Shown piece by piece: positions 1 to 10,902 of a DNA stretch of 64,000 nt. The position numbers and the translations under genes are program-made. The notes beneath the pieces were generated by a model. The model was given only the letters and a program-made list of their open reading frames with translations, was not told the origin of the DNA and searched no databases. Each line of letters starts with the position of its first letter. Position 1 is the stretch's first letter. Origin of the DNA: Geoalkalibacter halelectricus (GTDB taxonomy: Bacteria > Desulfobacterota > Desulfuromonadia > Desulfuromonadales > Geoalkalibacteraceae); assembly GCF_025263685.1 (NCBI RefSeq), contig NZ_CP092109.1, positions 3,039,001 through 3,103,000 on the forward strand, read 5' to 3'.

Positions 1-1259
1 CCCCCGGTGGTATTGATGCCGCTGTTGAAGAAAAATTTCAATTCATACAATCCCTGCGGGGTCTGTACGTATTTGTTGGTGGTGACGCGGCTGATGGTCG
101 ATTCGTGCATTTCGATGTCTTCGGCCACGTCACGCAGCACCAGGGGCTTGAGGTAGTCGATGCCCTTCTCGAAAAATTCCCGCTGGAACTTGACGATGCT
201 TTTGGTGACCTTGTAGATAGTGCGCTGGCGCTGATGGATGCTCTTGATGAGCCACACCGCGCTGCGCAGCTTTTCCTGGATGTATTCCCCGGCCTTGGCG
301 TCCACCAGGGACTCGTTGGTCATGGCCTGGCGGTAAAAGGCGTTGATGCGCAGATTCGGCAACCCTTCGTCGTTGAGCACCACCACGAACTCGTCGCCGA
401 TTTTGTAGACGAAAATATCGGCGGTGATGTACTGCACATCCTCCTGGTTGTACTGACGCCCGGGGCGCGGATCGAGATTGGAAATAACCCGGGTGGCCTC
501 GAGCACCTCGTCGAGGCTCACGCCCAGCGCCTTGGCGATGACGGGATATTTACGGTTTTCCAATTCCTGGATGTGATCGCGCAGCACCCGCTCCACCAGG
601 GTGTCGCTCATGCCCAGCACACGCACCTGGCAGAGCAGGCACTCCTGAAGGTTGCGCGCGGCAACCCCCGGGGGATCGAATTCCTGCACCAGGCCCAACG
701 CCTTTTCCACGCGCTCCGGCGTGCTGGCGGTCGCCGCGGCCACTTCGTCCAAGGTAGCCTTGAAAAATCCGTCCTCGTCCAGATTGCCGATAATTTCCGC
801 CGCGATCTGCCGGGTCTGCTCATCGAAACGCGACAGACTCAGCTGCCACATCAGATGATCGGTGAGGGTGGTTTTCTTGGTCAGCAGGTTTTCGTAGGAG
901 GGGCGCTCCTCATCATCCTCGTAGGAATCGGCGACCGACCCGCCCAGATTATAACCCTCAAGGTAGGTCTGCCAATCAATGTCGTTGAGGCCTTCCTTGT
1001 CCCCCTTGACCTCGGGCAGATCATCACCGCCCTCCTCGGCGACGCTCTCCTTGGTGGCTTCGCCGGACTCCTCGGCCAGCTCTTTTTCCTCGGCGATGTC
1101 CTGACCTTCGTCGAGAATCGGGTTTTCTTCCAACTCCTGCTGGACCAGATCGATAAGTTCCATGCGCGACAGCTGCAGCAACTTGATGGCCTGCTGCAGT
1201 TGCGGCGTCATCACCAGTTGCTGGCTGAGCTTGAGTTGTTGGCGAATTTCCAGAGCCAT
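1..1259 (-). CDS. rpoN: RNA polymerase sigma-54 factor RpoN (C-terminus cut by window edge)
   Basis: This is the sigma-54 factor, which directs RNA polymerase to -24/-12 promoters and needs AAA+ activators. The ATG lies at 1259-1257 and 419 codons are visible before the window ends. The N-terminus is the glutamine- and leucine-rich Region I (MALEIRQQLKLSQQLVMTPQ), followed by an acidic linker and then the core-binding and DNA-binding domains, including the stretch FNSGINTTG near the cut. RpoN is normally about 470-500 residues, so the RpoN box should lie outside the window. It sits downstream of lptB on the same strand, a common proteobacterial arrangement. An enhancer-binding protein at 26281-27750 is one likely partner. 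Confidence 0.95.
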   Translation of the reverse strand, partial: MALEIRQQLKLSQQLVMTPQLQQAIKLLQLSRMELIDLVQQELEENPILDEGQDIAEEKELAEESGEATKESVAEEGGDDLPEVKGDKEGLNDIDWQTYLEGYNLGGSVADSYEDDEERPSYENLLTKKTTLTDHLMWQLSLSRFDEQTRQIAAEIIGNLDEDGFFKATLDEVAAATASTPERVEKALGLVQEFDPPGVAARNLQECLLCQVRVLGMSDTLVERVLRDHIQELENRKYPVIAKALGVSLDEVLEATRVISNLDPRPGRQYNQEDVQYITADIFVYKIGDEFVVVLNDEGLPNLRINAFYRQAMTNESLVDAKAGEYIQEKLRSAVWLIKSIHQRQRTIYKVTKSIVKFQREFFEKGIDYLKPLVLRDVAEDIEMHESTISRVTTNKYVQTPQGLYELKFFFNSGINTTG

Positions 1260-1393
1260 AATCGTAACCTGACTAGTCCCTTATATTATCCTTGCCATTA
1301 AACCCTGATCAGACGGCAAAGACCAGTAAAAACAGAGCTTCGGGGCAAACAACTCCCAGGGAGTTGCGCCGCGGAACCCGAAAGAAAGGCCCG

Positions 1394-2119
1394 CTACAAA
1401 GAGAATCCCTCGCCCAGGTAGACCTTGCGGGCCCGGGGGCTGGCGGCGATTTCGGCCGGGGTGCCGTATTCCAGAATCCGCCCCTCGCTGAGTATGTAGG
1501 CCATATCGCAGACGCCCAGGGTTTCGCGCACGTTGTGATCCGAAATCAGAACGCCGATGCCGCGCGCCACCAGATGGGAGATGGTTTTTTGAATATCGAT
1601 CACCGCAATCGGATCGATGCCGGCAAAAGGCTCATCGAGCAGAATAAACGCGGGATCAAGCACCAGCGCACGGGCGATTTCCACGCGCCGTCGCTCACCG
1701 CCGGAAAGAGCATAGCCCTGACTGCGGGCGATGTGGGTGATGCCGAATTCCTCCAGCAACTGGTCGCAACGGCTGCGGCGCTCGCCGGCCGGCAAGCCGA
1801 GGGTTTCGAGAATGGCCAGGAGGTTGCCCTCGACCGTCATTTTGCGAAAGACCGATGGCTCCTGGGGCAGATAGGAGATTCCCGAGCGCGCACGCAGGTA
1901 CATGGGCCAGTCGGTGATGTCCTGGGTGTCGAAAAAAATCCGTCCCTGATCGGGGCGGGTCAAACCGACCACCATGTAGAAGGAGGTCGTCTTGCCGGCC
2001 CCGTTGGGTCCCAGCAGACCGATGACCTGTCCGGTGCGCAGTTCGAGATCCACCTCGCGCACCACCTGGCGCCCCTTGTAGGATTTGCACAGGCCCTGCG
2101 CCTTGAGCAGGTGACTCAA
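1394..2119 (-). CDS. lptB: LPS export ABC transporter ATP-binding protein LptB
   Basis: LptB is the cytoplasmic ATPase of the LptB2FGC complex, which extracts lipopolysaccharide from the inner membrane. The 241-residue protein has Walker [10 protein letters not shown] at about 37-45, signature LSGGE at about 138-142 and Walker [13 protein letters not shown] at about 158-169. The length is normal for the family. Its start overlaps the lptA stop by 4 bp, implying translational coupling. The lptC-lptA-lptB-rpoN order identifies it as LptB rather than another short ABC ATPase. LptF and LptG are not in this window. Confidence 0.95.
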   Translation of the reverse strand: MSHLLKAQGLCKSYKGRQVVREVDLELRTGQVIGLLGPNGAGKTTSFYMVVGLTRPDQGRIFFDTQDITDWPMYLRARSGISYLPQEPSVFRKMTVEGNLLAILETLGLPAGERRSRCDQLLEEFGITHIARSQGYALSGGERRRVEIARALVLDPAFILLDEPFAGIDPIAVIDIQKTISHLVARGIGVLISDHNVRETLGVCDMAYILSEGRILEYGTPAEIAASPRARKVYLGEGFSL

Positions 2120-2601
2120 CGTGTCTCCTCCCGTGGATGAAAAATCGCCCGCGCGGGCACCCCTTCGCGGCTTGTGACCACGCTGCGTTCTTCCTCGAGG
2201 TAGACAGTGATCTCCTCGCCTTCGACAAAATCCTTGCCTTGATAGACACGTGGGTTGCCGGTCAGAACCACGATGCTCTCATCGCGGTGGAACACCCCGG
2301 TGTCGCCGACGGCGGTTCGTTCACCCTGAACGATGCGTACCCGGCCTTCGGCAAGAATGCGCGCAACGCTGTCCTCACCCTCGCGAAAAAAAACCTGCAT
2401 CCGGTCGGCATAAATGACCACGTCGTCCTGGCGCGCCACCACCTCACCGCTGAACAGCACCCGGCGCGGCGCGCTCAACATCTCCATGCGCTCGGAGGTG
2501 ACCTCGATGGGTCTCTCCTGCGCGGCGTCCGTCACGGCGACCAGAGCCAGGACGAAAACCAGCACAAAGCCAAGCATGCGTGAGGCGATGCGGTTCATCA
2601 A
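2116..2601 (-). CDS. lptA: Periplasmic LPS transport protein LptA
   Basis: LptA forms the periplasmic bridge that carries LPS from LptC to the outer-membrane LptD. The 161-residue product starts with a signal peptide (hydrophobic segment about residues 9-24, likely cleavage near TDAAQ) followed by a single OstA-like beta-jellyroll domain with repeated segments such as [12 protein letters not shown] and [18 protein letters not shown]. Its start overlaps the end of lptC by 4 bp and its end overlaps the start of lptB by 4 bp. The order lptC-lptA-lptB matches the conserved operon. Confidence 0.9.
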   Translation of the reverse strand: MMNRIASRMLGFVLVFVLALVAVTDAAQERPIEVTSERMEMLSAPRRVLFSGEVVARQDDVVIYADRMQVFFREGEDSVARILAEGRVRIVQGERTAVGDTGVFHRDESIVVLTGNPRVYQGKDFVEGEEITVYLEEERSVVTSREGVPARAIFHPREETR

Positions 2602-3185
2602 GGGGTACCTTCGTCAAAAAGCTGGGGCGCGATCAGGGCATGGACCTCGGAGAGGATCTCCACCTGCCGCGTCACCACGTCCATGCGCATGCCCCGTCCA
2701 CGAACGTCGGCCCCGGGCGAGAGAATGCGCACCGGTTCGGAAGTAGCGGCGGTTTTATTCGCATCCCGGTATTCGAGGCTCTGGGTTTGCAGGATGTAAT
2801 CGTTGCCGCCGCGCACCACCACATCCTCCCAAACGCGCAGCTCGCGCGCCGCCAGATCGATGCGCCCGTGGCGGGCGGTCAGGGTTACTTCGATCTCTTC
2901 GCCCGCATCATCGAAAAAAAAGACCCGCAGGTTCTCGATGAGCGCCTCCTCGACGTCCTGCCGATAGCCGGCGGCATCGCCCTCGATGGTCCATTGGCGT
3001 CGCCCGGCACGCGTCTCGGTGTACTCGAAGGCCTGCAGGGCCAGATCGGCATCTTGCAGCGGTGCCCGAATTTCTTCCAGCGCGGGGCCACGCGGCAGGT
3101 TCTTCAAGACCAGCCCTCCCACCACCAGCAACAGCGCAACGATCGCCAAGGCCAAAGCATGGCGTATTTGGAGGTTTCTAATCAT
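2598..3185 (-). CDS. lptC: LPS export protein LptC (membrane-anchored)
   Basis: LptC is the bitopic inner-membrane protein that receives LPS from LptB2FG and hands it to LptA. The 195-residue sequence has one N-terminal transmembrane helix (about residues 9-28, ALALAIVALLLVVGGLVL) and a periplasmic OstA-like domain (for example ARHGRIDLAARELRVWEDVVV). The primary sequence of LptC is poorly conserved, so the call leans on this topology, normal length and position between kdsC and lptA. It overlaps lptA by 4 bp. Confidence 0.88.
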   Translation of the reverse strand: MIRNLQIRHALALAIVALLLVVGGLVLKNLPRGPALEEIRAPLQDADLALQAFEYTETRAGRRQWTIEGDAAGYRQDVEEALIENLRVFFFDDAGEEIEVTLTARHGRIDLAARELRVWEDVVVRGGNDYILQTQSLEYRDANKTAATSEPVRILSPGADVRGRGMRMDVVTRQVEILSEVHALIAPQLFDEGTP

Positions 3186-3266
3186 CCTGGAGGGTCAGTC
3201 TATCACCAGCCCGGCATCCTGTAAAGATGGAAAAGAAAGCTTGGCATGAAACTTGAAAAAACCCGA

Positions 3267-3797
3267 TCATCCCCGCGGTACGGAAGAAAAATACCGCCCG
3301 GCAACCGCCTCCCAGCGCCGGGATTCCTTCAGGATCAGGTCGCAGACCTCGCGGACCGCCCCACGCCCGCCCGGGCGCCTCGTCACATAATGAACATAGG
3401 GCTTAATGTCGTCGACGGCATCCTGCACCGTGACGGCCAGGCCGACGCGGCTCAAGACGGGAAGATCGACGACATCGTCGCCCACGTAGGCGACTTCCTC
3501 ATCGCGCAGACCCTGCTGCGCGAGAATTTCCTCATAGGGCAGCAGTTTGTCCTTGGCGCCCTGGTAGAGAATCGCGATGCCCAGTTCGGCGGCACGATGT
3601 TCGACCACCCGGGATTCACGGCCGGTGATGATGCCGACCTTGATCCCGGCGCGCTGCACCAGCTTGAGCCCATGTCCGTCCTTGACGTCGAAGGCCTTGG
3701 TTTCAAGACCATTGTTGTCGTAAATAATGCGTCCGTCGGTAAGCACACCGTCGACGTCGAGCAGCAGCAGGCGGATTTTGCGGCAACGTTCCTCCAT
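3267..3797 (-). CDS. kdsC: 3-deoxy-D-manno-octulosonate 8-phosphate phosphatase KdsC
   Basis: KdsC is a HAD-family phosphatase that hydrolyses Kdo-8-phosphate to Kdo, the third step of Kdo synthesis. The 176-residue protein is the usual cap-less tetrameric type, with the nucleophile motif DVDGVLTDG at about 14-22, ITGRES for phosphate binding and YVGDDVVDLPVL as the metal-binding motif III. It begins at the kdsD stop codon, so the two are probably translationally coupled. All four Kdo enzymes are encoded within 5 kb here. Confidence 0.95.
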   Translation of the reverse strand: MEERCRKIRLLLLDVDGVLTDGRIIYDNNGLETKAFDVKDGHGLKLVQRAGIKVGIITGRESRVVEHRAAELGIAILYQGAKDKLLPYEEILAQQGLRDEEVAYVGDDVVDLPVLSRVGLAVTVQDAVDDIKPYVHYVTRRPGGRGAVREVCDLILKESRRWEAVAGRYFSSVPRG

Positions 3798-4768
3798 CAG
3801 GCGACTCCTGCCTTGAGAAGATCATGGATGTGGATGATGCCCACCGGCACCCGGCTCTCCTCGGTTTCGAAAACGAACAGCGAGGTAATGGAGTGCTCCT
3901 CCATGCGCTGCAGGGCCTTGGCGGCCAGATTCGAGCGCAGAATACGCTTGGGATTGGCGCTCATGATGGTGCCGATGGGGGCGTTGAGAATGTCGAAGCC
4001 GTTCTCGATGCGCCGGCGCAGATCGCCGTCGGTGAACACCCCCACCAGGTTGCCCTGCCCATCGACCACCCCGGTGACGCCGAGCTTTTTGCTGGTGATC
4101 TCGAACAGGGCTTCCTTGAGCAGGGTCTGTTCCGCGACCAGGGGAATGTTGCCGCCCGTGTGCATCATGTCCTCGACGCGCAGCAGCAGTTTTTTCCCCA
4201 GGGCACCGCCAGGATGAAACAGGGCGAAGTCCTCCTCGCGAAACCCGCGCCGTTCGAGGAGCGCCACCGCCAGGGCGTCGCCCATGGCCAGGGTCGCGGT
4301 GGTGCTTGCGGTCGGCGCCAGCCCCAGGGGGCAAGCCTCTTCCTTGACGGAGATGTCAAGGGTCACGTCGCCGGCGCGGCCCAGGGTGCTGCGCAGCCCG
4401 CCGGTCATGGAAATCAGGGGCAGGCCCATGCGCTTGATGATGGGCAGGATGCGGGTGATTTCCTCGGTTTCGCCGGAATTGGAAATGGCGATCACCACAT
4501 CGCCCTTCATGAGCATGCCGAGATCGCCGTGAATGCCTTCGGCCGGATGCAGAAAAAGCGCCGGAGTCCCGGTGGAGGCCATGGTCGAAGCGATTTTCTG
4601 GCAAATTAGCCCCGATTTGCCCATGCCGGTGATCACCACCCGCCCCTGGCAGGCCAGAATCATTTCCACCGCACGCTCGAAGCGCTCATCGAGACGATCT
4701 TCCAGTGCGCGTATCGCCTCCGCCTCCACCCGCAGAACATTGCGGGCCGTCGTGAGTATCGGCTCCAT
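3797..4768 (-). CDS. kdsD: Arabinose-5-phosphate isomerase KdsD
   Basis: KdsD converts ribulose 5-phosphate to arabinose 5-phosphate, the entry step of Kdo synthesis. The 323-residue protein has an N-terminal SIS domain (GMGKSGLI, SNSGETEEI, HPGGALGKKL) and a C-terminal CBS pair (for example GVFTDGDLRRRIENG). The reading frame is open further upstream to 5014, but that extension lies inside kdsA and looks unlike the family. The ATG at 4768, immediately after the kdsA stop at 4770-4772, gives the expected length. Confidence 0.95.
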   Translation of the reverse strand: MEPILTTARNVLRVEAEAIRALEDRLDERFERAVEMILACQGRVVITGMGKSGLICQKIASTMASTGTPALFLHPAEGIHGDLGMLMKGDVVIAISNSGETEEITRILPIIKRMGLPLISMTGGLRSTLGRAGDVTLDISVKEEACPLGLAPTASTTATLAMGDALAVALLERRGFREEDFALFHPGGALGKKLLLRVEDMMHTGGNIPLVAEQTLLKEALFEITSKKLGVTGVVDGQGNLVGVFTDGDLRRRIENGFDILNAPIGTIMSANPKRILRSNLAAKALQRMEEHSITSLFVFETEESRVPVGIIHIHDLLKAGVA

Positions 4769-4769
4769 C

Positions 4770-5600
4770 TCAGCCTCCCTGCTTGACGAGCGTATCGATG
4801 GCGAGGATTTGTTCGAGCATCGCCGGCAAATCACCCAGCGGCAGGCTGTTGGGTCCATCGCACAGCGCCTGATCGGGATTTTCGTGAACCTCCCAGAACA
4901 GGGCATCAACCCCCACCGCCACCGCCGCCCTGGAGAGGGCGCCGACATACTGGCGCTGCCCGCCCGAACTGGTTCCGGCGCCGCCGGGCAGTTGCACGGA
5001 ATGGGTGGCGTCAAAAACCACCGGACAGCCGGTTTCGCGCATCACCACCAGGGAGCGCATGTCGACGACCAGGTTGTTGTAGCCGAAAGAGGCGCCGCGC
5101 TCGGTCAGCAGCACCTGGGTGTTGCCCGCCTCCTCGATTTTTTTCACCGCGTTGGCCATATCCCAGGGCGCCAGAAACTGTCCCTTTTTGACGTTGACCA
5201 CCTTGCCGGTGGCCGCCGCGGCCACCAACAGATCGGTCTGACGCGAGAGAAAGGCCGGGATCTGCAGGATGTCGAGAACCTCGGCGGCCGCGGAAATCTG
5301 GCTGATGTCGTGGATGTCGGAGAGCACCGGCACCTCAAATTCGCGCCGGATCCTGGCCAGAATCTCTAGTCCTTGCGCCATGCCGGGACCGCGAAAAGAG
5401 CTTATGGAGGTGCGGTTGGCTTTATCGTAGGACGCTTTGAACACCAGGCCGATACCCAGTTTCGCGGTCAATTCCTTGAGGTATTCGGCGATCCGCAGGG
5501 TCAGGCCCTGCTCTTCGATCACGCACGGACCGGCAATCAACACCAGGGGACGCCCCCCACCGAAGGTGACATTGCCGACACGGATTTCTTGTACCTTCAT
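4770..5600 (-). CDS. kdsA: 3-deoxy-8-phosphooctulonate synthase KdsA
   Basis: KdsA condenses phosphoenolpyruvate with arabinose 5-phosphate to form Kdo-8-phosphate. The 276-residue sequence is a complete TIM-barrel DAHP-synthase-family protein with [11 protein letters not shown] near residue 20, [12 protein letters not shown] for substrate binding, VLSDIHD and a C-terminal half carrying [12 protein letters not shown]. The start lies 2 bp after the pyrG stop and the stop lies next to the kdsD start, so pyrG-kdsA-kdsD-kdsC are almost certainly one transcript. Confidence 0.96.
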   Translation of the reverse strand: MKVQEIRVGNVTFGGGRPLVLIAGPCVIEEQGLTLRIAEYLKELTAKLGIGLVFKASYDKANRTSISSFRGPGMAQGLEILARIRREFEVPVLSDIHDISQISAAAEVLDILQIPAFLSRQTDLLVAAAATGKVVNVKKGQFLAPWDMANAVKKIEEAGNTQVLLTERGASFGYNNLVVDMRSLVVMRETGCPVVFDATHSVQLPGGAGTSSGGQRQYVGALSRAAVAVGVDALFWEVHENPDQALCDGPNSLPLGDLPAMLEQILAIDTLVKQGG

Positions 5601-5601
5601 C

Positions 5602-7290
<1,689 letters not shown>

Positions 7291-7350
7291 TTAAAGCGGA
7301 TCGAAGCACGATCGCAGGCGATCAAAGGGGTGATTTTACACGCCGCGCCG

Positions 7351-7379
7351 AAAAAAGAAAACCCCCCATTTCGGGGGGC
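7351..7379 (-). terminator. Rho-independent terminator after kdsB
   Basis: Six C at 7362-7367 pair with six G at 7373-7378 around a 5-nt loop. On the minus strand the hairpin is followed by a T-rich tract (TTTTCTTTTTT). It would separate kdsB from the pyrG-kds-lpt transcript. Confidence 0.75.
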
Positions 7380-7403
7380 GGATAGATCAGCCGGGGTGGG
7401 TTC

Positions 7404-8153
7404 TCAGGAGCGCGCCAGGGCGTGCCTGACCCGCTCGAGATCCTCCGGGGTGTCGACCCCCAGGGAATTCAATTCGGTTGCCACGACGCGGATGCGAAAG
7501 CCGTGTTCCAAGGCCCGCAATTGTTCGAGCTTTTCGAGATCCTCCAGGGGGGTGACTGGCAGGTGCGGATAACGCAGAAGAAAATCGCGGCGGTAGACAT
7601 AGAGCCCCACATGCTTGAAGGGGGCATTTTGCGCCATGGCCTGGGGCAGGTCGGCGGCGAGATCACGGGGATGAGGGATGGGGGCGCGCGAGAAATAAAG
7701 GGCATAGCCCTCGCGGTCGGTGACCACCTTGACCACGTTGGGATTGAGGAACTCCTCGACGGTCGCGATGGGGGTTTTCAACGTTCCCATGGGGATGGAG
7801 GCATCGGTGCGCATTGGCGCCAGGGCTTCCTCGATCATGCGCGGATCAATGAGGGGCTCGTCACCCTGTACGTTGACCACCAGGTCGGTGTCCAGAAGCG
7901 CGGCGACTTCGGCCAGCCGGTCCGTGCCCGTGGGGTGATCGGCGCGGGTCATGGCAACCTCGCCGCCAAAGGCGCGAACGGCGTCGTGGATGCGCGGATC
8001 GTCGGTGGCAACCAGCACGCGATCGATACCTTGTGCCTGGCGAACCCGCTCGTAAACCCTTTGAATCATGGGTTTGCCGAGGATATCGACAAGCGGTTTG
8101 CCGGGAAAGCGGGTCGAGGCATAACGCGCGGGAATGATGGCGGTCACGTTCAT
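7404..8153 (-). CDS. kdsB: 3-deoxy-manno-octulosonate cytidylyltransferase (CMP-Kdo synthetase)
   Basis: KdsB activates Kdo with CTP to CMP-Kdo for transfer to lipid A. The 249-residue protein shows the nucleotide-binding N-terminus [15 protein letters not shown], the metal/substrate motif [10 protein letters not shown] and the conserved [13 protein letters not shown]. The open frame extends to 8255, but the ATG at 8153, preceded by AAGGATG on the minus strand, gives the family N-terminus [13 protein letters not shown]. It is separated from pyrG by a terminator, so it is probably transcribed on its own or with genes further upstream. Confidence 0.96.
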   Translation of the reverse strand: MNVTAIIPARYASTRFPGKPLVDILGKPMIQRVYERVRQAQGIDRVLVATDDPRIHDAVRAFGGEVAMTRADHPTGTDRLAEVAALLDTDLVVNVQGDEPLIDPRMIEEALAPMRTDASIPMGTLKTPIATVEEFLNPNVVKVVTDREGYALYFSRAPIPHPRDLAADLPQAMAQNAPFKHVGLYVYRRDFLLRYPHLPVTPLEDLEKLEQLRALEHGFRIRVVATELNSLGVDTPEDLERVRHALARS

Positions 8154-8297
8154 AGCGCAGGCATCCTTGGGGGAAGAGATGCGTATCTGATTCATCCGAT
8201 GTGGGCCGGCACCCCCCCGGCGGAACAGATCGCAAAGAGGCCTCAGCCTAATCAATCCCTCGCGTGACTGTCAAGGGCAGCCTAATCCGCCGGATTT

Positions 8298-8588
8298 TCA
8301 GGGCTTCTCCAGATCGGCACCGCAATGGCCGCAGAACCGCCACTCGTCCTCGATCAGGGCGCCGCAGCGACAGTGCGGCAACAGCGGCCGGCGCACCGGG
8401 GTCAATTTCAAAAAGATCAGCACGCCCAGCGCCAGGCCATTGCCGGCGAGCAGCAGGCCGCCGGGCAGGCTCAGGCGGGTGAGGTTTTCCAGGGTACAGC
8501 GCCCCCAGCAATAAAGCCAGGAGTTGTAGGCGACCACCGTAACCACCACCGCCGCCGTCAATATCAGCATGCCCGTTGCGCGCTTCAT
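8298..8588 (-). CDS. Small membrane protein with C-terminal zinc ribbon
   Basis: This 96-residue protein has two predicted membrane helices (about residues 6-22 and 43-61) and a cytosolic tail with paired cysteine knuckles (CRCG ... CGHCG), the layout of a zinc-ribbon domain. The ATG at 8588 overlaps the stop of the preceding zinc-ribbon gene (ATGA), indicating coupling. The function is unknown. It is the last gene of a six-gene run that includes an ABC transporter, a DUF2318 protein and an HMA-domain protein, so a role in metal sensing or transporter assembly is possible but is only inferred. Confidence 0.75.
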   Translation of the reverse strand: MKRATGMLILTAAVVVTVVAYNSWLYCWGRCTLENLTRLSLPGGLLLAGNGLALGVLIFLKLTPVRRPLLPHCRCGALIEDEWRFCGHCGADLEKP

Positions 8589-8851
8589 GCCGCGTTCTCC
8601 TCCACCGAGGCCGCCGCGCTGCCGCACGAAGGGCAAAATCGCAGCAAGCGCGCCTTGAGCCGGCCGCAGAATGCGCAGCTCACCCGTAGCAGCTGGGAAC
8701 AGCGCGGGCAGGACAACCAATCGCGCTGCACGGTCTGGCCGCAGTCGCACAGAGTCTCCGTGCACTCCTCGCGGGAATGTTCGCGCCGCTCGAACTCGGT
8801 CAGAATCAGGTAACCAAGGCCGGCGAAGGTGAGCAAAAAAATCAAGACCAC
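8585..8851 (-). CDS. Membrane-anchored double zinc-ribbon protein
   Basis: This 88-residue protein starts with one membrane helix (VLIFLLTFAGLGYLIL) followed by four cysteine knuckles, CDCG, CPRC, CAFCG and CPSCG, consistent with two stacked zinc ribbons. The start is a GTG at 8851, preceded by a weak GAGAG ribosome site. No longer family member is recognised. It lies 12 bp downstream of the ABC ATPase gene and overlaps the next gene by 4 bp. Its function is unknown; metal binding is supported only by the cysteine pattern. Confidence 0.75.
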   Translation of the reverse strand: MVLIFLLTFAGLGYLILTEFERREHSREECTETLCDCGQTVQRDWLSCPRCSQLLRVSCAFCGRLKARLLRFCPSCGSAAASVEENAA

Positions 8852-8863
8852 GGGGTGCCTCTC

Positions 8864-9574
8864 TCAGGCCGCCGACGAGGAGGAAGCCGTCTCGTCCGAG
8901 CGCTCGTCGGCCACGAGCAGCCCGTCGCGCAGCAGCAGCCGACGGTGAAAGTAACGGCAATTTTCCTCATTGTGGGTAACCATGACGATGGTCTGCCCGT
9001 CTTTGTTGAGACTGGTCAGAAGATCCATGATCTCCGCGCTGGTCGCCGTATCGAGGCTGCCGGTCGGTTCGTCGGCCAGCAGCAGCGGCGGTCGGTTGAC
9101 CAGGGCGCGCGCCACGGCGACGCGCTCCTGCTCGCCACCCGAGAGCTGCGACGGAAGATGGGTGGCGCGCCCAGCCAGCCCGACCCTCTCGAGCACCTCG
9201 TGGGCCTGGGTGCGCTTTTGCGCCGCGGACATCTTCTTCACCGCCAGGGGCAGCATCACATTCTCCAGGGCGGTCAAATAGGGAATCAGGTTGAAGGACT
9301 GGAACACAAAGCCCAGATATTCGCGCCGAAAGTCGGCGAGCTTCTCCCCCGAGAGCGCGTAGAGGTCGATGCCGTCGACGGTCACGCGCCCGGCGCTCGG
9401 ATGGGCCAGGCCGCCGAGAATGGAGAGAAAGGTGCTTTTGCCCGAGCCCGACTGGCCCATCACGCCGAGAAAGGTTCCTTCCTCGACCTTGACGTCGACG
9501 CCGCGCAGAGCCTCGACGCGATCGGCCTCACTTTCGTAGATCTTGGTCAAATTGCTGATTTCGATGAAAGACAT
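8864..9574 (-). CDS. LolD/MacB-type ABC transporter ATP-binding protein
   Basis: This is the ATPase subunit of a type VII (FtsX/MacB-like) ABC transporter. The 236-residue protein has Walker A GQSGSGKST, signature LSGGEQERVAVARAL, and Walker B LLLADEPTGSLD, which is typical of the LolD/MacB subfamily. The ATG at 9574 is preceded by AAAGGA at a 10-nt spacing and is preferred over an upstream ATG at 9595. Its permease partner is the next gene upstream (9735-10892). The substrate cannot be read from the ATPase. The neighbours point to metals rather than lipoproteins. Confidence 0.88.
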   Translation of the reverse strand: MSFIEISNLTKIYESEADRVEALRGVDVKVEEGTFLGVMGQSGSGKSTFLSILGGLAHPSAGRVTVDGIDLYALSGEKLADFRREYLGFVFQSFNLIPYLTALENVMLPLAVKKMSAAQKRTQAHEVLERVGLAGRATHLPSQLSGGEQERVAVARALVNRPPLLLADEPTGSLDTATSAEIMDLLTSLNKDGQTIVMVTHNEENCRYFHRRLLLRDGLLVADERSDETASSSSAA

Positions 9575-9734
9575 AAAAAGGCTGTCCTTTGTCATTGGTC
9601 CTTGGTCATTTGTTTAGAATCCATCAAATTCGCGACGCTAGGCGTATTTTAGAGCTGTGATTCGAGATCTTTCCCTTATCCGCCTTGATCCGATTTGATC
9701 TGTGTCCCATTAGGCTGTTCATGGTCTTTTTGGG

Positions 9735-10892
9735 TTACAGCGCTCGCAGGGCTTCGGTCGGATCCATGCGGCTGGCGTGCAGGGCCGGATAGAGCGATGC
9801 CAGGGCGCCGACGATGACCGCCAGCAGAATCGAGCCGCCCATGAGCAGCAGGCTCAGGTCGAAGTGCGGATGCTCGGTGGCGAGAAACGGCAGCAGCGCC
9901 TTGGTGATGCCAATGCCGGACAGGTAACCGAGAATGCCGGCCAGCAGGCTGACCACGAAGGCCTCAAGCAGAATCAGGCCGACCACATGCCCACGGCGGA
10001 AACCCAGGGCGCGGAAAATGCCGATCTCGCGGGTGCGCTCGTTGACCGAACCCATCATGGTGACAAACACCACCAGGGCGCCGATGAACACCACCACCCC
10101 GGCCACGCTCAGGGACAGCAGGCGAAACTGATCAATGGCGTGCATGCGGCTGGCCACCACCTGCTGCAATGCCAGAACGCGGGTATAGGGCAGCACCTCG
10201 GCGATCTGCGCTACGATGACCTCGACGGGGCAGTCGGCGCACAACGCCGCCACCTCGACCAGAGAAATCAGCCCCTGCTTGCCGAGCAGCTCCTGGGCGG
10301 GCGCCAAGGAAGTGATGAGCATGCGGTCGTCCTGCGAACCGGTCTCCTGGAGGATGCCGGTCAGGGTGAAGATGCGGCCGTTGACGGGCACGCTGTCACC
10401 CATGTTCAGACCCAGGGCCGCGGCGACATCTCTGCCCGCCACCATTTCATCATCGGTTTCGGGAGCCCGACCGTCGATGACCCACCAGCGCTTGAGATCA
10501 AATTCAATGTTGCGGTCGACCCCCATGAGCACCACGCGCTGCTCGTTGACGGTCACCGCACCGAGCACCTTGGGCGCCACCGCCGCGATATTGCGCCGCT
10601 CTTCAATGGTGCGGATCAAGGGCAGATCCGCCTCGCGGATGGGTTCATACTGCACCGCTACATCGCCGACGGTAATACCGCCGTAGGAGATGGACAAATC
10701 GTCACTGCGCGGCGTAATGAGAATGTTGGCACCGAACTGATCGAGTTTGTGCTCGGTTTCCATGGTCATGGCTTCGGTGAGCGACACCAGGGCCACCACG
10801 GTGGCGATCCCCACCAGCAAACCGATAACGAGAAAGGCCATACGCGCCTTGCGCCGGCGCAGATTATTGAGAGCAATCGTTTTCAGAGTCAT
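9735..10892 (-). CDS. FtsX/MacB-like ABC transporter permease
   Basis: This 385-residue protein has the MacB/LolC layout: an N-terminal membrane helix (MAFLVIGLLVGIATVVALVS), a large periplasmic MacB_PCD-type domain of about 220 residues, and three C-terminal helices carrying the FtsX motif NERTREIGIFRALGFRRGHV. Type VII transporters use ATP to move periplasmic domains rather than to pump through the membrane. It starts 10 bp after the DUF2318 gene ends. Related permeases accompany DUF2318 proteins in P19-type iron loci of Campylobacter. That parallel is from general knowledge and was not tested here. Confidence 0.87.
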   Translation of the reverse strand: MTLKTIALNNLRRRKARMAFLVIGLLVGIATVVALVSLTEAMTMETEHKLDQFGANILITPRSDDLSISYGGITVGDVAVQYEPIREADLPLIRTIEERRNIAAVAPKVLGAVTVNEQRVVLMGVDRNIEFDLKRWWVIDGRAPETDDEMVAGRDVAAALGLNMGDSVPVNGRIFTLTGILQETGSQDDRMLITSLAPAQELLGKQGLISLVEVAALCADCPVEVIVAQIAEVLPYTRVLALQQVVASRMHAIDQFRLLSLSVAGVVVFIGALVVFVTMMGSVNERTREIGIFRALGFRRGHVVGLILLEAFVVSLLAGILGYLSGIGITKALLPFLATEHPHFDLSLLLMGGSILLAVIVGALASLYPALHASRMDPTEALRAL

Positions 10893-10902
10893 CGTTCACC
10901 AC

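Noticed and set aside
105-1301. Plus-strand open frame of 398 codons
   Set aside because: It is antisense to rpoN, has no family motif, and the minus strand encodes an unmistakable sigma-54.
3797-5014. 405-residue version of KdsD
   Set aside because: The additional 82 residues lie within kdsA and are not KdsD-like; ATG 4768 gives the normal length.
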